A stretch of 64,000 bases of DNA from Pictodentalium vernedei (GCA_031216915.1 CM062292.1:76862956-76926955), one strand, 5' to 3'; shown: positions 1 through 11,361, counted from the stretch's first letter. The notes: generated by a model from the letters alone, not told the origin. Numbers and translations: made by a program.

Positions 1-207
1 GGAGTTTTTCCTATATTTCACTTGTGTCCTCGGCTCTTGTGAAACACTTGAAAAACTCCCAACTCGATTGGGGGTCATTGATTCCTCTCCCTCATACTCC
101 ACCCTCAATCAAGTCATGGCTGCTTTTATAAAACTTAATACTGGCTGATCTCAAGATATAATTTTTTTAAAAGACCACTGAAATTTATAGGAATGTATTC
201 ACCAATA
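1..207. other. Unassigned, small hairpin at edge
   Basis: A 10-base inverted repeat (GGAGTTTTTC at 1-10, GAAAAACTCC at 50-59) may be the edge of an element continuing outside the window. Nothing else seen. Confidence 0.3.
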
Positions 208-447
208 TTAACCCTTTACCCAATGAATCGACAGATCCACCCACGTAATATGCAAATTCAGCAGTTGAAAAAATAGTATTGTTGAAAAAAATTTCAAAAA
301 AACCATATCATGTGACCCCTCGTTGGAACGAGGTCGTTCCAACGTGGGGTCACATGATAAGGTTTTGTTGAATTTTGTTGAATAAAATTAAAAAATGATA
401 TTTAAAATAATAAATTTTGATATTATCTGCATTGGGTAAAGGGTTAA
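208..447. mobile_element. Family A MITE (subtype A1)
   Basis: Palindromic element with TTAA at both ends (208-211, 444-447) and CCCTTTACC..GGTAAAGGG termini. The centre is a hairpin of the type GTTGGAACGAG..CTCGTTCCAAC. TTAA duplication with CCCTTT termini is typical of piggyBac-type elements; the assignment is by ends only, with no transposase. Confidence 0.85.
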
Positions 448-562
448 GATATTGAAAGATTTGGTCCTTATTTTAAGTTCTCTTCCATTCATATTCAAGG
501 CTGAAATAATCACCAGTACTAATTGTTTTAATTTTCATGGATGAATCACACTGATGACAATG

Positions 563-810
563 TTAACCCTTTACCCAACGAATCGCCCACATCCGCCCGC
601 ATAATATGCAAATTCAGCAGTTGAAAAAATATTATTTTTCAAAAAATTTCAACAAAACCATATCATGTACCCCTCGTTGGAACGAGCTCATCGAGCTCGT
701 TCCAACGAGGGGTCACATGATATGGTTTTGTTGAAATTTTTTGAAAAATTTAAAAAAATGATATTTAAAATAATAAATTTTGATATCGTCTGTGTTGGGT
801 AAAGGGTTAA
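563..810. mobile_element. Family A MITE (A1)
   Basis: Complete second copy, TTAA at 563-566 and 807-810, with centre GAACGAGCTCATCGAGCTCG. A short ORF across it is a by-product of the palindrome. Confidence 0.88.
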
Positions 811-912
811 CAATACTTCAGGGCTGAACAGTATACAAAATTTGCATATGCCTATTGATGCCTGTGGTAAAGGTACCTGGGAAGTAATTACCGACACATC
901 ATAGCAATAAAG

Positions 913-1110
913 ATTATCATGATTATTTGCATGTCCTGTGATTTGTATCAGATTCGAGGTGGTGTCCAGAATAGGATCTCAACAAGCAGGCTTTGCCGGT
1001 GAGTTGTGATCCCATTTTGGACACCACTGAGAATCTTATGCAAATCACAGAACATGCACATTATCATGATAATTCATTTACCTAACAATTCTGTGACATA
1101 AACAGATTAA
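913..1110. repeat. Palindromic repeat O, copy 1
   Basis: Inverted arms TTATCATGAT / ATCATGATAA and TTTGCATGT / ACATGCA flank a 50-bp centre. It shares arms (CCTGTRATTTGTATCAGAT) with copies near 47670-47960 and 56040-56335. Confidence 0.7.
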
Positions 1111-1372
1111 ATCTTAAATTATTAATACAGTTTTGGGACATGATGTTGCTGTGAGAAAAAGGTTTAAAAAACCTATATTTTATGGAACTATATTGTTGTG
1201 CACTCTTAACAAACAATGAGTAGCGTGGTTACCGCAATTTTCAAAGTTGTGTTGTCAAATTATTCACTTTCAGTGTCTCTTCCTACGTTGATGCGCTTGA
1301 ACTGATAAGTGTGCAATGTGGGCACATCCAGGAACCGGGTAGGTGTAATATTGAATTGTGCAGTTACTATTT

Positions 1373-1375
<3 letters not shown>

Positions 1376-1403
<28 letters not shown>

Positions 1404-1412
1404 AGGGGGGAG
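1376..1412. repeat. Poly-G tract
   Basis: A run of 28 G, then A, then six more G. Simple repeat, possible G-quadruplex. The flanks 1111-1375 and 1413-1844 show nothing recognisable. Confidence 0.9.
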
Positions 1413-1844
1413 GTCTTTGGCTCTTAATAGTTCTGTCCCTAACTGTTTGGAATTTTGTTTTGTAAGCGATCAGTTGGGTCGATCACTGAAAATCTATATG
1501 ATTGTTAGATAATATAGATTTCTAAACCCCTGTGGTTTTATCATATCATGGAAATACCCCAAATTTAAGGAAGCATCTGCAAAATAGTTCCCCAAAAAAT
1601 ATCTGAGATCACAAAATTGATCATGGAATCTGTTAATGAACGCAGAAACAAATGGGTTCTAGTAATTTGCTGGAAATAGCACCCCAAGTGTCGATCGATC
1701 ATCACATTTCTGATGATATATTCCTGTTTCGGATTATAGGTTTGGGTAAAATTTGTCTGGGAATCTGAATTGTGTCTGAACCGAAACCACATTTCTTAGA
1801 TCAAACAAAATATACATCAATGAAAATAGGTCAAAGTCTTACAA

Positions 1845-2229
1845 TTGAATACTAATTTTGTAAGGACATTTTATGTAAAACTACATGCGGGCAGCCGTTT
1901 TTTTATTTTATTTTTTATAGTATTTCTTTCTTTTATTTCTTTGCCACCAAAAATTCATATTCTTGGTTTGGTTTATGTTTTAGGCCTCATAATCAACAGA
2001 ATAGCATGGGTGGTGGTGTATTTCGGCCCTTGAGTGCAAGAAGGCTTTGCAATGCTAAAGCATTGCAAAGCCTTCTTGCACTTAAGAGACAAATTTATCA
2101 ATTTTATTAGCTTGGGTCAAATTTTTTTGCTTTTTCAAATTTGCATTGGTTATAAAAAGAGAGCATGCGGTAGCCAGAAGAACTATGTGGAAGGGCCTGA
2201 GAAACAGATTTTTTAACTTTTTTTTTAAC
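1845..2229. mobile_element. Unclassified element Z with perfect-core palindrome
   Basis: Contains a 58-bp palindrome at 2029-2086 (AAGGCTTTGCAATGCT and its complement around AA). The right part (GCATGCGG.. GGGCCTGAGAAACAG at about 2150-2211) matches the right end of Harbinger-like element Y near 17350-17392. Left limit is uncertain. Confidence 0.5.
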
Positions 2230-2522
2230 CCTAATCAATAATGTTTTAATGATAATTCGCTCTCTCAGGTACCAAATATATGTATGTTTTTCAGCATAAC
2301 ACAGAGAAGAAAAATCAGAAACAAATTACAGTGTAAAACATTTAGATGGTATTTAGAGAATGTTTATCCTCAACTCAAGTAAGTTTGAACATTTTGGGCG
2401 TGTATATATAGACTTTCACTTGCAATGTAATATTACCTATATTCCATATAGCTCTCACCTCTAAAACATGTCCATATTCAGTTATAGCAGTTTGCCTGAA
2501 TAGATGTCTACACTGAATATCA

Positions 2523-2651
2523 CGATGTGTGAATGTGTTTATCAATATGGCACGAGTGCCGGTGCGGATGGATAGAATGAGAAGAGAAACCTCATGTTCT
2601 ATCCTTCCGTGATAGCATGGATGACGTATTGACAAATACATTCACACATCG
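2523..2651. repeat. Inverted repeat, 25-bp arms
   Basis: Arms 2523-2547 and 2627-2651 match at 23 of 25 positions (CGATGTGTGAATG). The loop also has internal complementarity. The rest of 2230-2860 has no recognised feature. Confidence 0.7.
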
Positions 2652-2860
2652 AGGCATTCTATGTTTATTATATGCTTCTATGTCATAGAATCCATTGATT
2701 TAAAAATTTGATCTTACCTGTAGAATTTGACAGTTCCGATGACTGACGGAAATAAAAACAAAAACAAAACTCAGGTGTGATTGGCAAACACGTGTAGCAG
2801 GTTGATATGTGAACATAAAAATATCAATGAAAATTGTATTCTAGTAGATTATATATTCAT

Positions 2861-3040
2861 ATTTTTAAAGAATTAGCTGTCATTATTTGAGAGATATTCA
2901 CCTCAAAGTCAGAACTTGAGTGTTATAAAATCAGTCCCCATTTATAGAATACATTTAATTTTGTTAATTTGGTGGTTTTGAACAAAAATCCAAATTGATC
3001 TACGTCAAAATGCAATATTTTGAGTGGCTGATTACTAGTA
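2861..3040. repeat. Diverged duplicate of intron sequence, copy 1 left part
   Basis: Aligns by eye with 9557-9758: shared AGTGTTATAAAATCA, CCATTTATA and AATTTTGTTAATTT in the same order. The continuation is at 3541-3645, matching 10870-10960. Copy 1 is interrupted at 3041-3540, copy 2 by element BB. Confidence 0.6.
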
Positions 3041-3540
3041 CTGAAATGGTTAACCGGATAATCGGTTTGAAACCAGTTAGCTATCTAACCGATTAGAAAA
3101 ACTGTCAACTGGTTATCCGAAATATCGATAGTGATCGGCATTCCACGTTTAAAACGTAAACCTGCCGCTTCTCCTTTGTGATAGATTACACCTCGAAGCC
3201 GCATTATATATATTGAGAAATAATCGACTTTGTTATTCAAGACTTCATTAATGATTGGCCGTTTCCGTGAGTAATGTGTAATCACAGAAACCATTCCATA
3301 CTGTGTATACAAATGAATGTTTTCGAGTACTCTACAACGTTTGTTTCTATACACACTCTGGAATAGTTTGGGAATACTGCTTTCCAGTTCTGATAGTTTT
3401 GATCCCATATTTGAAGAAATAATGGCCACGGATAACTGGATATTATCCGGTTATAGCTCTCGGTTAGTCAGTTACGAAAATGAGCCAGCCGTTTCAGCCC
3501 TACTGATTATAAAAATGGGCAGAGTTTATTTCTTTTGATG
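3041..3540. other. Unclassified insert with minus-strand ORF
   Basis: Separates the halves of the duplicated intron segment. It contains repeated AACCGGATAA / TTATCCGG motifs near both ends. A minus-strand ORF of 114 codons (3429 to 3085, starting MAIISSNMGSKLSELE) lies between them. I recognise no domain and see no evidence of expression, so this is treated as repeat DNA of unknown type. Confidence 0.35.
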
Positions 3541-3645
3541 GATCCATGAAGTCAGGTTGAAAAATCGCCCATCAACAGAAATTTGTATGGAATATGTGCT
3601 CCGTGTAAATATGGAACTGGAAGTATTAGTCGTGTAATAAAATAT
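3541..3645. repeat. Diverged intron duplicate, copy 1 right part
   Basis: GTAAATATGGAACTGGA at about 3603 and TGTAATA nearby match the sequence just before the alpha exon at about 10910-10947. The likeness ends at a CAG where the exon would begin; no lectin-like sequence follows. 3646-4158 holds nothing recognisable. Confidence 0.6.
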
Positions 3646-5084
3646 TTTAAGTCAGAAATAAAAGAGCTCTGTAACAAATATATCATTGGTTTAAAGCAAG
3701 GCTTTTCTTTTCTTCTTTTTAGTCCCAGAAGTTATTACTGAAAATGATTTGAAAAATCACAAAAATTTCAAATATTTGGTGTCCTGGAAATCTTTGGTCA
3801 TTCATCAACTTTATTGTCACATGTCAAAGTTTCTATCAGATTTATTACATATCCAAATTTGATAATTGGATTTTTGTCAGCGAAGGATATCTTCCCTCCT
3901 GGATATCTGCCACCTTGAATACCATACCCCCTTGATTATTTTTTTTTCTTGTTTATTCAATGCTATTTGATGCTCAAATGTTGAGACATACATTTTTGTC
4001 ATCAGTTTCAGGTATTTATGCTTTGAAAAAACAAATCCCCACCAAAGAGAACCATAATGTCATTGGAGCCAGGATTAACAAAGTCATGCAATAATCATTG
4101 TATCATAAACTGATGAAAGTTTTGCAAAAATCTGTTTAGATTGTGTACATCTCCACGTTTAACCTTTTACCTAATATGAAAAGCAGACGACACTTGCAAA
4201 AAAAATTCTTGAATAACTATTATTTTCATTTTTTGGGTCAAAACATAAGTTATGACCCCTTGTTGGAACGAGCACAATGAGCTCGTTCCAACGAGGGGTC
4301 ATAACCTATGTTTTAGAGACAAAAAATGAAAAAATAATGAAAATTAATTGCCGATTTTTAGCTCACCTGAGCGAAGCTCAAGGGGAGCTTTACTAATCAC
4401 TTTCTGTCCGTCGTCCGTCGTCGTCCGTCCGGCGTTAACTTTACATTATCGACTTCTCCTCCTAAACCACTAGCCCAATTTTATTCAAATGTTGGCTAAA
4501 TGTTTATTACCTAATGCCAATTCAGATTTGTTCAAATGAAGTTGCCCCTCTTCCTGGGTGGTGCCACGCCCCCAAGGGGCACCAAAATCTTTGTAAATCT
4601 TCTTCTCATGAACCAGCAGTAGCAGAGACTTGATATTTGGTGTGCAGCTTCCTTTTGAGGTGTAGACTCAGATTTGTTCAAGAGAAGTTTGTGGAGTTAT
4701 ACTTGGCGTCGTTATGGGAGGGGCAAAATTTTTTGCCCCGCCCAAAATTTCTATTTTCCAAACCGAGAGGCTGATTTGAACCAAATTTTATGTGAGGGCT
4801 TATTGGGTCATGAGTACTTGATTTATGCAAAAAAAAATTTTCCCGCAGCCCCGTGGGAACCGCAGGAGCTAAAAATAGAAAAAAATTTAAAACGCCCATA
4901 TCTCCAAAACTGCACGGCACTGAGAATTTTTATTTGGTGTGCAGCTTCCTTAGGACCAACAGAAAGGATTGGTAAAAAAAAATTGCCATCGGTTTTATCA
5001 TAGGGTACAGTTTCGGGACTTTGAAAAAGTGCTGAGTCAGCACTTTTTAACACTGTAGGCAATGGGAAAAACATTAAAAAATCT

Positions 5085-7660
5085 TCTTCTCCAGATCCAG
5101 CAGGCAGAATCTTTTGATATTTGGTATGCAACATTGTAGGGTGGATCTGATTCAAGTTTGTTCAAATCGGCCCCCTGGGTTCATATTTGGGCTCAGTATA
5201 GGAGCCCGATTTCGAACTTAGTGCATTTCAGGCAAATTTCTTAAAAAATCTTCTTCTCCAGATCCAGCAGGCAGAATCTTTTCATATTTGGTATGCAACA
5301 TTGTGGGGTGGATCTGATTCAAGTTTGTTCAAATCGGCCCTCTGGGTTTATATTTGGGCTCAGTATAGAAGCCCAAATTTGAACTTACTGCATTTCAGGC
5401 AAATTTCTTTGAAAATCTTCTTCTCCAGATCCAGCAGGCAGAATCTTTTGATATTTGGCATGCAACATTGTAGGGTGGATCTGATTCAAGTTTGTTCAAA
5501 TCGGCTCCCTAGATTCATATTTGGGCTCACTATAGGAGCTTGAATTCGAACTTAGTGCATTTCAGGCACATTTCTTCAAAAATCTTCTTCTCCAGATCCA
5601 GCAGGCAGAATCTTTTGATATTTGGTATGCAACGTTGCGGGGTAGATCTGATTCAAGTTTGTTCAAATCGGCCCCCTGGATTCATATTTGGGCTTACTAT
5701 AGAAGCCTGAATTCGAACTTAGTGCATTTCAGGCAAATTTCTTAAAAAATCTTCTTCTCCAGATCCAGCAGGCAGAATCTTTTCATATTTGGTAAGCAAC
5801 ATTGTGGGGTGGATCTGATTCAAGTTTGTTCAAATCGGATCCCTGGGTTAATATTTGGGCTCAGTATAGGAGCCCAATTTCGAACTTAGTGCATTTCAGG
5901 CAAATTTCTTAAAAAATCTTCTTCTCCAGATCCAGCAGGCAGAATCTTTTGATATTTGGTATGCAACATTGTAGGGTGGATCTGATTCAAGTTTGTTCAA
6001 ATCGGCCCCCTGGGTTCATATTTGGGCTCAGTATAGAAGCCCGATTTCGAACTTAGTGCATGTAGGCAAATTTCTTAAAAAATCTTCTTGTCCAGATCCA
6101 GCAGGCAGAATCTTTTGATATTTGGTATGCAACATTGTGGGGTGGATCTGATTCAAGTTTGTTCAAATCGGCTTCCTAGATTCATATTTGGGCTCACTAT
6201 AGAAGCTCGAATTTGAACTTAGTGCATTTCATGCAAATTTCTTAAAAAATCTTCTTCTCCAGATCCAGCAGGCAGAATCTTTTCATATTTGGTAAGCAAC
6301 ATTGCAGGGTAGATCTGATTCAAGTTTGTTCAAATCGGCCCCCTGGATTCATATTTGGGCTTACTATAGAAGCCTGAATTCGAACTTAGTGCATTTCAGG
6401 CAAATTTCTTAAAAAATCTTCTTCTCCAGATCCAGCAGGCAGAATCTTTTCATATTTGGTAAGCAACATTGTGGGGTGGATCTGATTCAAGTTTGTTCAA
6501 ATCGGATCCCTGGGTTAATATTTGGGCTCAGTATAGGAGCCCAATTTCGAACTTAGTGCATTTCAGGCAAATTTCTTAAAAAATCTTCTTCTCCAGATCC
6601 AGCAGGCAGAATCTTTTGATATTTGGTATGCAACATTGTGGGATGGATCTGATTCAAGTTTGTTCAAATCGGCTTCCTAGATTCATATTTGGGCTCACTA
6701 TAGAAGCTCGAATTCGAACTTAGTGCATTTCAGGCAAATTTCTTAAAAAATTTTCTTCTCCAGATCCAGCAGGCAGAATCTTTTGATATTTGGTATGCAA
6801 CATTGTGGGATGGATCTGATGCAAATTTGTTCAAATCGGCTCCTTAGATTCATATTTGGGCTTACTATAGAAGCTCGAATTCGAACTTAGTGCATTTCAG
6901 GCAAATTTCTTAAAAAATCATCTTCTCCAGATCCAGCAGGCAGAATCTTTTGATATTTGGTATGCAACATTGCGGGGTGGATCTGATTCAAGTTTGTTCA
7001 AATCGGCCCCCTGGATTCATATTTGGGCTCACTATAGAAGCTCGAATTCAAACTTAGTGCATTTCGGGCAAATTTCTTCAAAAATCTTCTTCTCCAGATC
7101 CAGCAGGCAGAATCTTTTGATATTTGGTATGCAACATTGCGGGGTGGATCTGATTCAAGTTTGTTCAAATCGGCCCCCTGGATTCATATTTGGGCTTAAT
7201 ATAGAAGCCTGAATTCGCACTTAGTGCATTTCGGGCAAATTTATTAAAAAATCTTCTTATCCAGATCCAGCAGGCAGAATCTTTTGATATTTGGTATGCA
7301 ACATTGTGGGGTGGATCTGATTCAAGTTTGTTCAAATCGGCTTCCTAGTTTCATATTTGGGCTCACTATAGAAGCTCGAATTCGAACTTAGTGCATTTCA
7401 GGCAAATTTCTTAAAAAATCTTCTTCTCCAGATCCAGCTTCAGAAACTTTTCATATTTGGTAAGCAACATTGTGGGGTGGATCTGATTCAAGTTTGTTCA
7501 AATCGGCCCCCTGGGTTTATATTTGGGCTCCATATAGGAGCCCAAATTTTAACTTAGTGCATTTCAGGCATATTTCTTAAAAAATCTTCTTTTCCAGATC
7601 CAGCAGGCAGAATCTTTTGATATTTGGTATGCAACATTGTGGGGTGGATCTGATTGTGAT
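5085..7660 (+). repeat. Tandem array of about 167-bp units in B1
   Basis: About 16 copies marked by CCAGATCCAGCAGGCAGAAT, at near-constant spacing (about 5093 to 7595). Units share ATTTGGTATGCAACATTG and TTCAAGTTTGTTCAAATCGG. ORFs of 80-110 codons here are array translations, not genes. Confidence 0.93.
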
Positions 7661-9240
7661 TCATGAACGTATTTATTTGTAAAGTTGATAGAATCTTAGA
7701 CAAAATTTGCAGAAAAGATCTACTATAGAAGGGGTGGTATCCAGGGTGAACCGTTTACCCAAATTTAGCAGTACTAATGCATTATTCACACAAATCTCCG
7801 TTCAAATTTTATGACCCCTCATTGGAACACACGCATTCAGCTCATTCCAACAAAGGTCATATGCCATGTTTTCGAGACAAAAGAATAAAAATTTTAGTTA
7901 TTCATGAAATTTTTAGGCAACTGTTGTCTGTTATTCACATTGCTTCATGAAATTTCAGTACTTTTAGAAGTTACCTCAGTAATCAAGGGTTAATTCCCCT
8001 TAATTAAATGTCGCCTCTAAAAAACAACCACTTTGCATATCTTACCTTTTTACCAGCATAACTGCCAAAACTTGTCAGCATTCTTCGCAAAAATTGCTAT
8101 TCAAATTTTAATTTTTGTCTCTTAAACATACATGTACTTATCGCTTGTAAATACCCCATTGGAATGAGCTTTTTGAGCTCATTCCAATGAGAGGTCGCAC
8201 ACCATGCTTTTTGAGTCAAAAAAGCAATTTTTTAGTTATTCCAGAATTTCGTACGTAAAACACAGCTTTATGACTTCACATTAAAATGAGCTCTCTAAGC
8301 TTGTTCCAATCAACATTCACGCACTATGTCTTTCACACAAAAAATAAAATTTTCCATTTATTCAGGAATTTTGTTTGCAAGAACACTCTTACCCCCCCCC
8401 CCCCCACACACACACACACACACACACACACAGTCTTGTCTTCCCTACATACCGAGGTACCCCATTGTTTGTCCTTTGTGTGGACTAACGGTTTCAACCT
8501 CGTTTTGCCGGTACAGTTCTGGGAAAACAACCGAGGTAAAGGGTTTCTTTTGTCTTTTGTACCTCGGTAAGGCGAAACTCGCAAACTCTTTTGTCTAGTT
8601 ACCTCGTCAAGTTGGTAAGACAAATGCACACACACAAACACAGACCACAGACACACACATCTAAAAGTTCGGCAGCAAAAAAACAGTTACTTCAATTTTT
8701 AAATGCATTATAGGAACAACTTGCCTAATCAAATTTAAATACTTTTGCATCATTCTGTATCTAGAACAAACCATTTACCATATCTTTACGCAAAATTCTC
8801 CAGCATCATTCACAAAAAAACACCATTATTTATATATTCACATTTCTGTCTCAAAAATATACCTGATCTTCCCATACCCCTATTGGAATAAGCTGTTTGA
8901 GCTTGTTCCAATGATGATAAAAAAAACTAATATTTTGGAAAATTTGTGAAAATTTTTGTTTTCTTGCATGCAAATATGTACATGTAGCACATGGAAGATA
9001 TCCACAGTTGGGGAGAGATGTCCAAGGCTATCTCTTCACATTCCTTGTTTGTGCTTCATGCTAAACCAGTTTGTCTGCAGAGATAAATTTGCTTTATTAA
9101 AAATCATTGGAGATTGGCCACACACCAATGATTTTAAATAAAACTAATTTTAGGTAACAAATGTTGAACTTCAAACAAAATCTATCACTCAACCAGTTAA
9201 TGTTGATGAGGCATGACATGGTGAAGGTGACCTAAAATAC
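7661..9240. repeat. B1 spacer with decayed family A MITEs
   Basis: Three weak family A-like palindromes are visible by their centres: about 7745-7995 (GACCCCTCATTGGAAC), 8045-8290 (CATTGGAATGAGC) and 8770-8940 (CCCTATTGGAATAAGC). They suggest old insertions inside the element. Confidence 0.5.
8392..8432. repeat. C-run and (CA)n microsatellite
   Basis: About 13 C followed by about 14 CA units. It produces artefactual ORFs on both strands. Confidence 0.95.
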
Positions 9241-9372
9241 TTCTTAGAGTCACTTTGTCAGGTGAGCGATTAAGGCCACGTGGGGCCTCTTGTTTAAAAT
9301 AGCGATGTCCGGTTTTGGTCGTTATGTTAGGTAAAGGGTTAAATAATATAATTATCGTTAGTAATGAAAAGT

Positions 9373-9546
9373 AATAAACAGAGTAATCACTTGACTGGAC
9401 TAGTTACGTGAAATAATTCATTCAAGGCTAGGGACTATATTGTAAAACACTTGTGCGCATTCGCGCACTCCTGTTTGTACAGCGTCCCTCACCTCTCATG
9501 AATTATTTCACATAACCAGTCCAGTCAAGCGATTACTCTATTTATT
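9373..9546. repeat. Long palindrome AA
   Basis: Arms AATAAACAGAGTAATC and GATTACTCTATTTATT, continuing through CTTGACTGGACT / AGTCCAGTCAAG and GTGAAATAATTCAT. About 60-bp arms with few mismatches around a 50-bp loop. Confidence 0.8.
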
Positions 9547-9556
9547 CATATTTTTA

Positions 9557-9758
9557 AGAAAATCGCTGCCTTTGCTTGAGAGATATTTGCTTCAAACTCA
9601 GAACTTAAGTGTTATAAAATCACTTCCCATTTATAAAATAAGTCTAATTTTGTTAATTTTGGTGGATTTGAACAAATGCATTTTCCAATTGACATTTGAT
9701 TTTTGAGCTGTCACCACGGCTTCCAAATTTATCAAGGTCAGAATGTGACATTTTGATT
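9557..9758. repeat. Diverged intron duplicate, copy 2 left part
   Basis: Counterpart of 2861-3040. It runs up to the CAGGG end of element BB at 9759. Confidence 0.6.
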
Positions 9759-9939
9759 CAGGGTTCCTGCACCTCCTTGAATTCCTTGAAAGTCCTTGAA
9801 TCTCAAAGCACCCTCCCAAGGACCTGGAAACTCCTTGAATATTGAAGGCCATCCTGGAAACTCCTGGAAATGGAGTCGGCTATGCATGGACAGTGTGCTA
9901 TTTCAAAATACTGTACATCTGATGTCCATTCTTTTACCT

Positions 9940-10172
9940 TTTTACCTAGTAGCAGACGACACTTGTGAAAAAATTACTGTGCATTTGAACATTTTCATTT
10001 TTTCCAAAACATAGGTTGTGACCTCTCACTGGAACGAGCGTGATACGCTCATTCCAATGAGAGTCATAAACTATGTTTCAGAAGCAAAAAATGAAAATAT
10101 AAAAAGATTGAACAGTGATTTTCATGGAAAGCGCTGGCCGTTTTTTTCAGTTAGTTTAGGTAAAGGGTCGAG
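9940..10172. mobile_element. Family A MITE (A2), decayed, inside BB1
   Basis: AGCAGACGACACTTG on the left, centre GGAACGAGCGTGATACGCTC, right end GGTAAAGGGT. The left TTAACCC is mutated. Confidence 0.7.
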
Positions 10173-10317
10173 TTATATTTTCTGTTTCTTGGATGCAAGT
10201 GGAAAATGTTTCCTGGGAAATCCCTGAATTTTGTCTGTTTTTCTCATTGAAATTCCTTGAAAACACACTAAAAACCTCCTTGAAACTCCTGGGATTTGCT
10301 TCGTGGTTTGGTGCATG

Positions 10318-10797
10318 CAGGGACTGACCTGGGCATGCGCCATTGCGTATTTGGTTCTGAAACATCAGGACCTGGCTCTTAAATCTCAGAAATAGGCTTC
10401 TCAGTTGGCGTGTAACTTCTCAGATCATATTTTGATATTCTTTCGATGGATAATCAAGAGAGACACTCTTACATGTATTATATATATGATTATCATTTAT
10501 CATTGTTGTAGAGTGCTTAAGTTAATAATAATAAGTCTTAATTACCAAGCATTAATCTTCACTGTGGTTTCTGATCAAGTCTTGGCTGCCTAAATAGGCA
10601 GCCAAGACTTGATCAGAAACCACAGTGAAGATTAATGTTTGCTATAGTGTACTAAATGAAAATGATGAGAGCTATTACATACTTGCAGTGTGTGTAACAA
10701 ACAGCAGTGTGACTCCGTAAATTGAAATCTGGCGCATGAATTGAAAAAATAGGCTCCGAGGCTAGAACGTATTTTAAATAGTCCTGATCGGTCCCTG
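10318..10797 (+). mobile_element. Palindromic hAT-like element P1, copy 1
   Basis: Ends CAGGGACTGACC and CGATC..GGTCCCTG-type, flanked by TGCATG on both sides (6-bp repeat). Central perfect hairpin (GATCAAGTCTTGGCTGCC and its complement) at about 10573-10616. A reverse-oriented copy lies at 60167-60645. Confidence 0.8.
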
Positions 10798-10960
10798 TGC
10801 ATGAACCCTGTAATTGGCCAATTATGGAAATTTGACAATCTATGACATCAAGTATAAAATAGTCTTTCAATGGAAATCCATTGGGAACACATGTTCCATA
10901 TGGATTTGTAAATATGGAACTGGAGGAGAAGTAATAGTTGTGTAATACATTAATTTTCAG

Positions 10961-11087
10961 GGCTCCTGTTGTTGATGAGGTGGCATTTGGACAAATAAAA
11001 CAATCCAGCCTTTGTTTAGATGTAACCGCCGGTCATGTGCCAATAACTCTTACTCTGACTGAGTGTTCTCTTCTCAAATATTCTCAG
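10961..11087 (+). CDS. GALNT-like lectin domain, alpha-repeat exon
   Basis: Internal exon of a probable polypeptide N-acetylgalactosaminyltransferase, the Golgi enzyme family that starts mucin-type O-glycosylation. It follows an AG acceptor (TAATTTTCAG) and ends at a good donor (CAG|GTTAGT). The first base completes a codon from an upstream exon, then 42 codons run to a phase-0 end. The peptide begins APVVDEVAFGQIKQ and contains SSLCLDV and TLTECS. The CLD motif and second Cys fit the alpha repeat of a ricin-B beta-trefoil. The last codon is Gln, and the next exon opens Glu-Trp, so splicing creates QEW, a QxW motif. No exon encoding the catalytic domain was recognised upstream in this window. 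Other ricin-B proteins are possible, but the C-terminal placement and spacing favour GALNT. Confidence 0.82.
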
Positions 11088-11135
11088 GTTAGTAGTACTA
11101 CTGTCTATGTAAAAGCAAATTTTTCTCTGCATTGA

Positions 11136-11361
11136 TTTTAGCTTAACGTGACAAAGTCAAGATAAGCCATTGCCATCATGCATGTGGAAGTATGTGAGTC
11201 TGTAAGTCTGTGGGTCTGTTCAGATTTTCTTTAGCACAGGCTTCACCCCGTAGTTATTGTACGATCATCGCAAAATGTCGTATGCAGGTTCGAGGTCATG
11301 TGTGGATGGGAACCTCCCCTGTTGGTCACGATCAGTAAACCATGATGGCTGCGCAGGCTCA
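11136..11361 (+). mobile_element. AGCT-hairpin family E, 5' fragment
   Basis: Starts TTTTAGCTTAACGTGACAAAG, followed by a GTCTGTGAGTCTG tract and one array unit (TTTAGCACAGGCTTCACCCC). Matches the head of the E element at 36746. The right side is cut by the following MITE. Confidence 0.7.

Larger units (their letters stand above)
4360..9292 (+). mobile_element. AGCT-hairpin element B1 (Helentron/pearl-like layout)
   Basis: A 4.9 kb insertion starting AGCTCACCTGAGCGAAGCTC (hairpin), followed by a GTCCGTC-rich tract (about 4405-4432). Then comes a degenerate lead-in, a tandem array, a spacer, and the end CAGGTGAGCGATTAAGGCC.. GGGGCCTCTTG before TTT. The 5' AGCTCACCTG and 3' CAGGTGAGC form a subterminal inverted repeat, and the end folds as AGGCC..GGCCT. 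The layout fits non-autonomous Helentron-type elements; no Rep/helicase gene is present, so this is an inference. Confidence 0.7.
4159..9342. mobile_element. Family A MITE (A2) split by element B1
   Basis: Left part 4159-4359 (TTAACCTTTTACCTAATATG .. GATTTTT) and right part about 9293-9342 (AAAATAGCGATG .. GGTAAAGGGTTAA) together rebuild a normal A2 copy such as 39930-40176. The split is in the T-run of GATTTTTTAGAATAGCG. Confidence 0.85.
9759..10810. mobile_element. hAT-like element BB1 with two nested insertions
   Basis: Ends CAGGGTTCCTG (9759) and GAACCCTG (to 10810). The interior is rich in TCCTTGAATTCCTTGAAA-type repeats. It is interrupted by a family A copy (about 9940-10172) and by P1 (10318-10797). 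CAGGG ends suggest hAT; a matching 8-bp duplication is not visible. Confidence 0.55.

Noticed and set aside
3722-3862. Possible lectin-gene exon after TTCTTTTTAG
   Set aside because: It is open for about 45 codons (PEVITENDLKNHK..) but has no donor consensus, no CLD or QxW motif and no likeness to the catalytic domain.
5085-7660. CRISPR-like array or coding repeats
   Set aside because: Units are contiguous, about 167 bp, without distinct spacers; ORFs are interrupted and shift frame between units.
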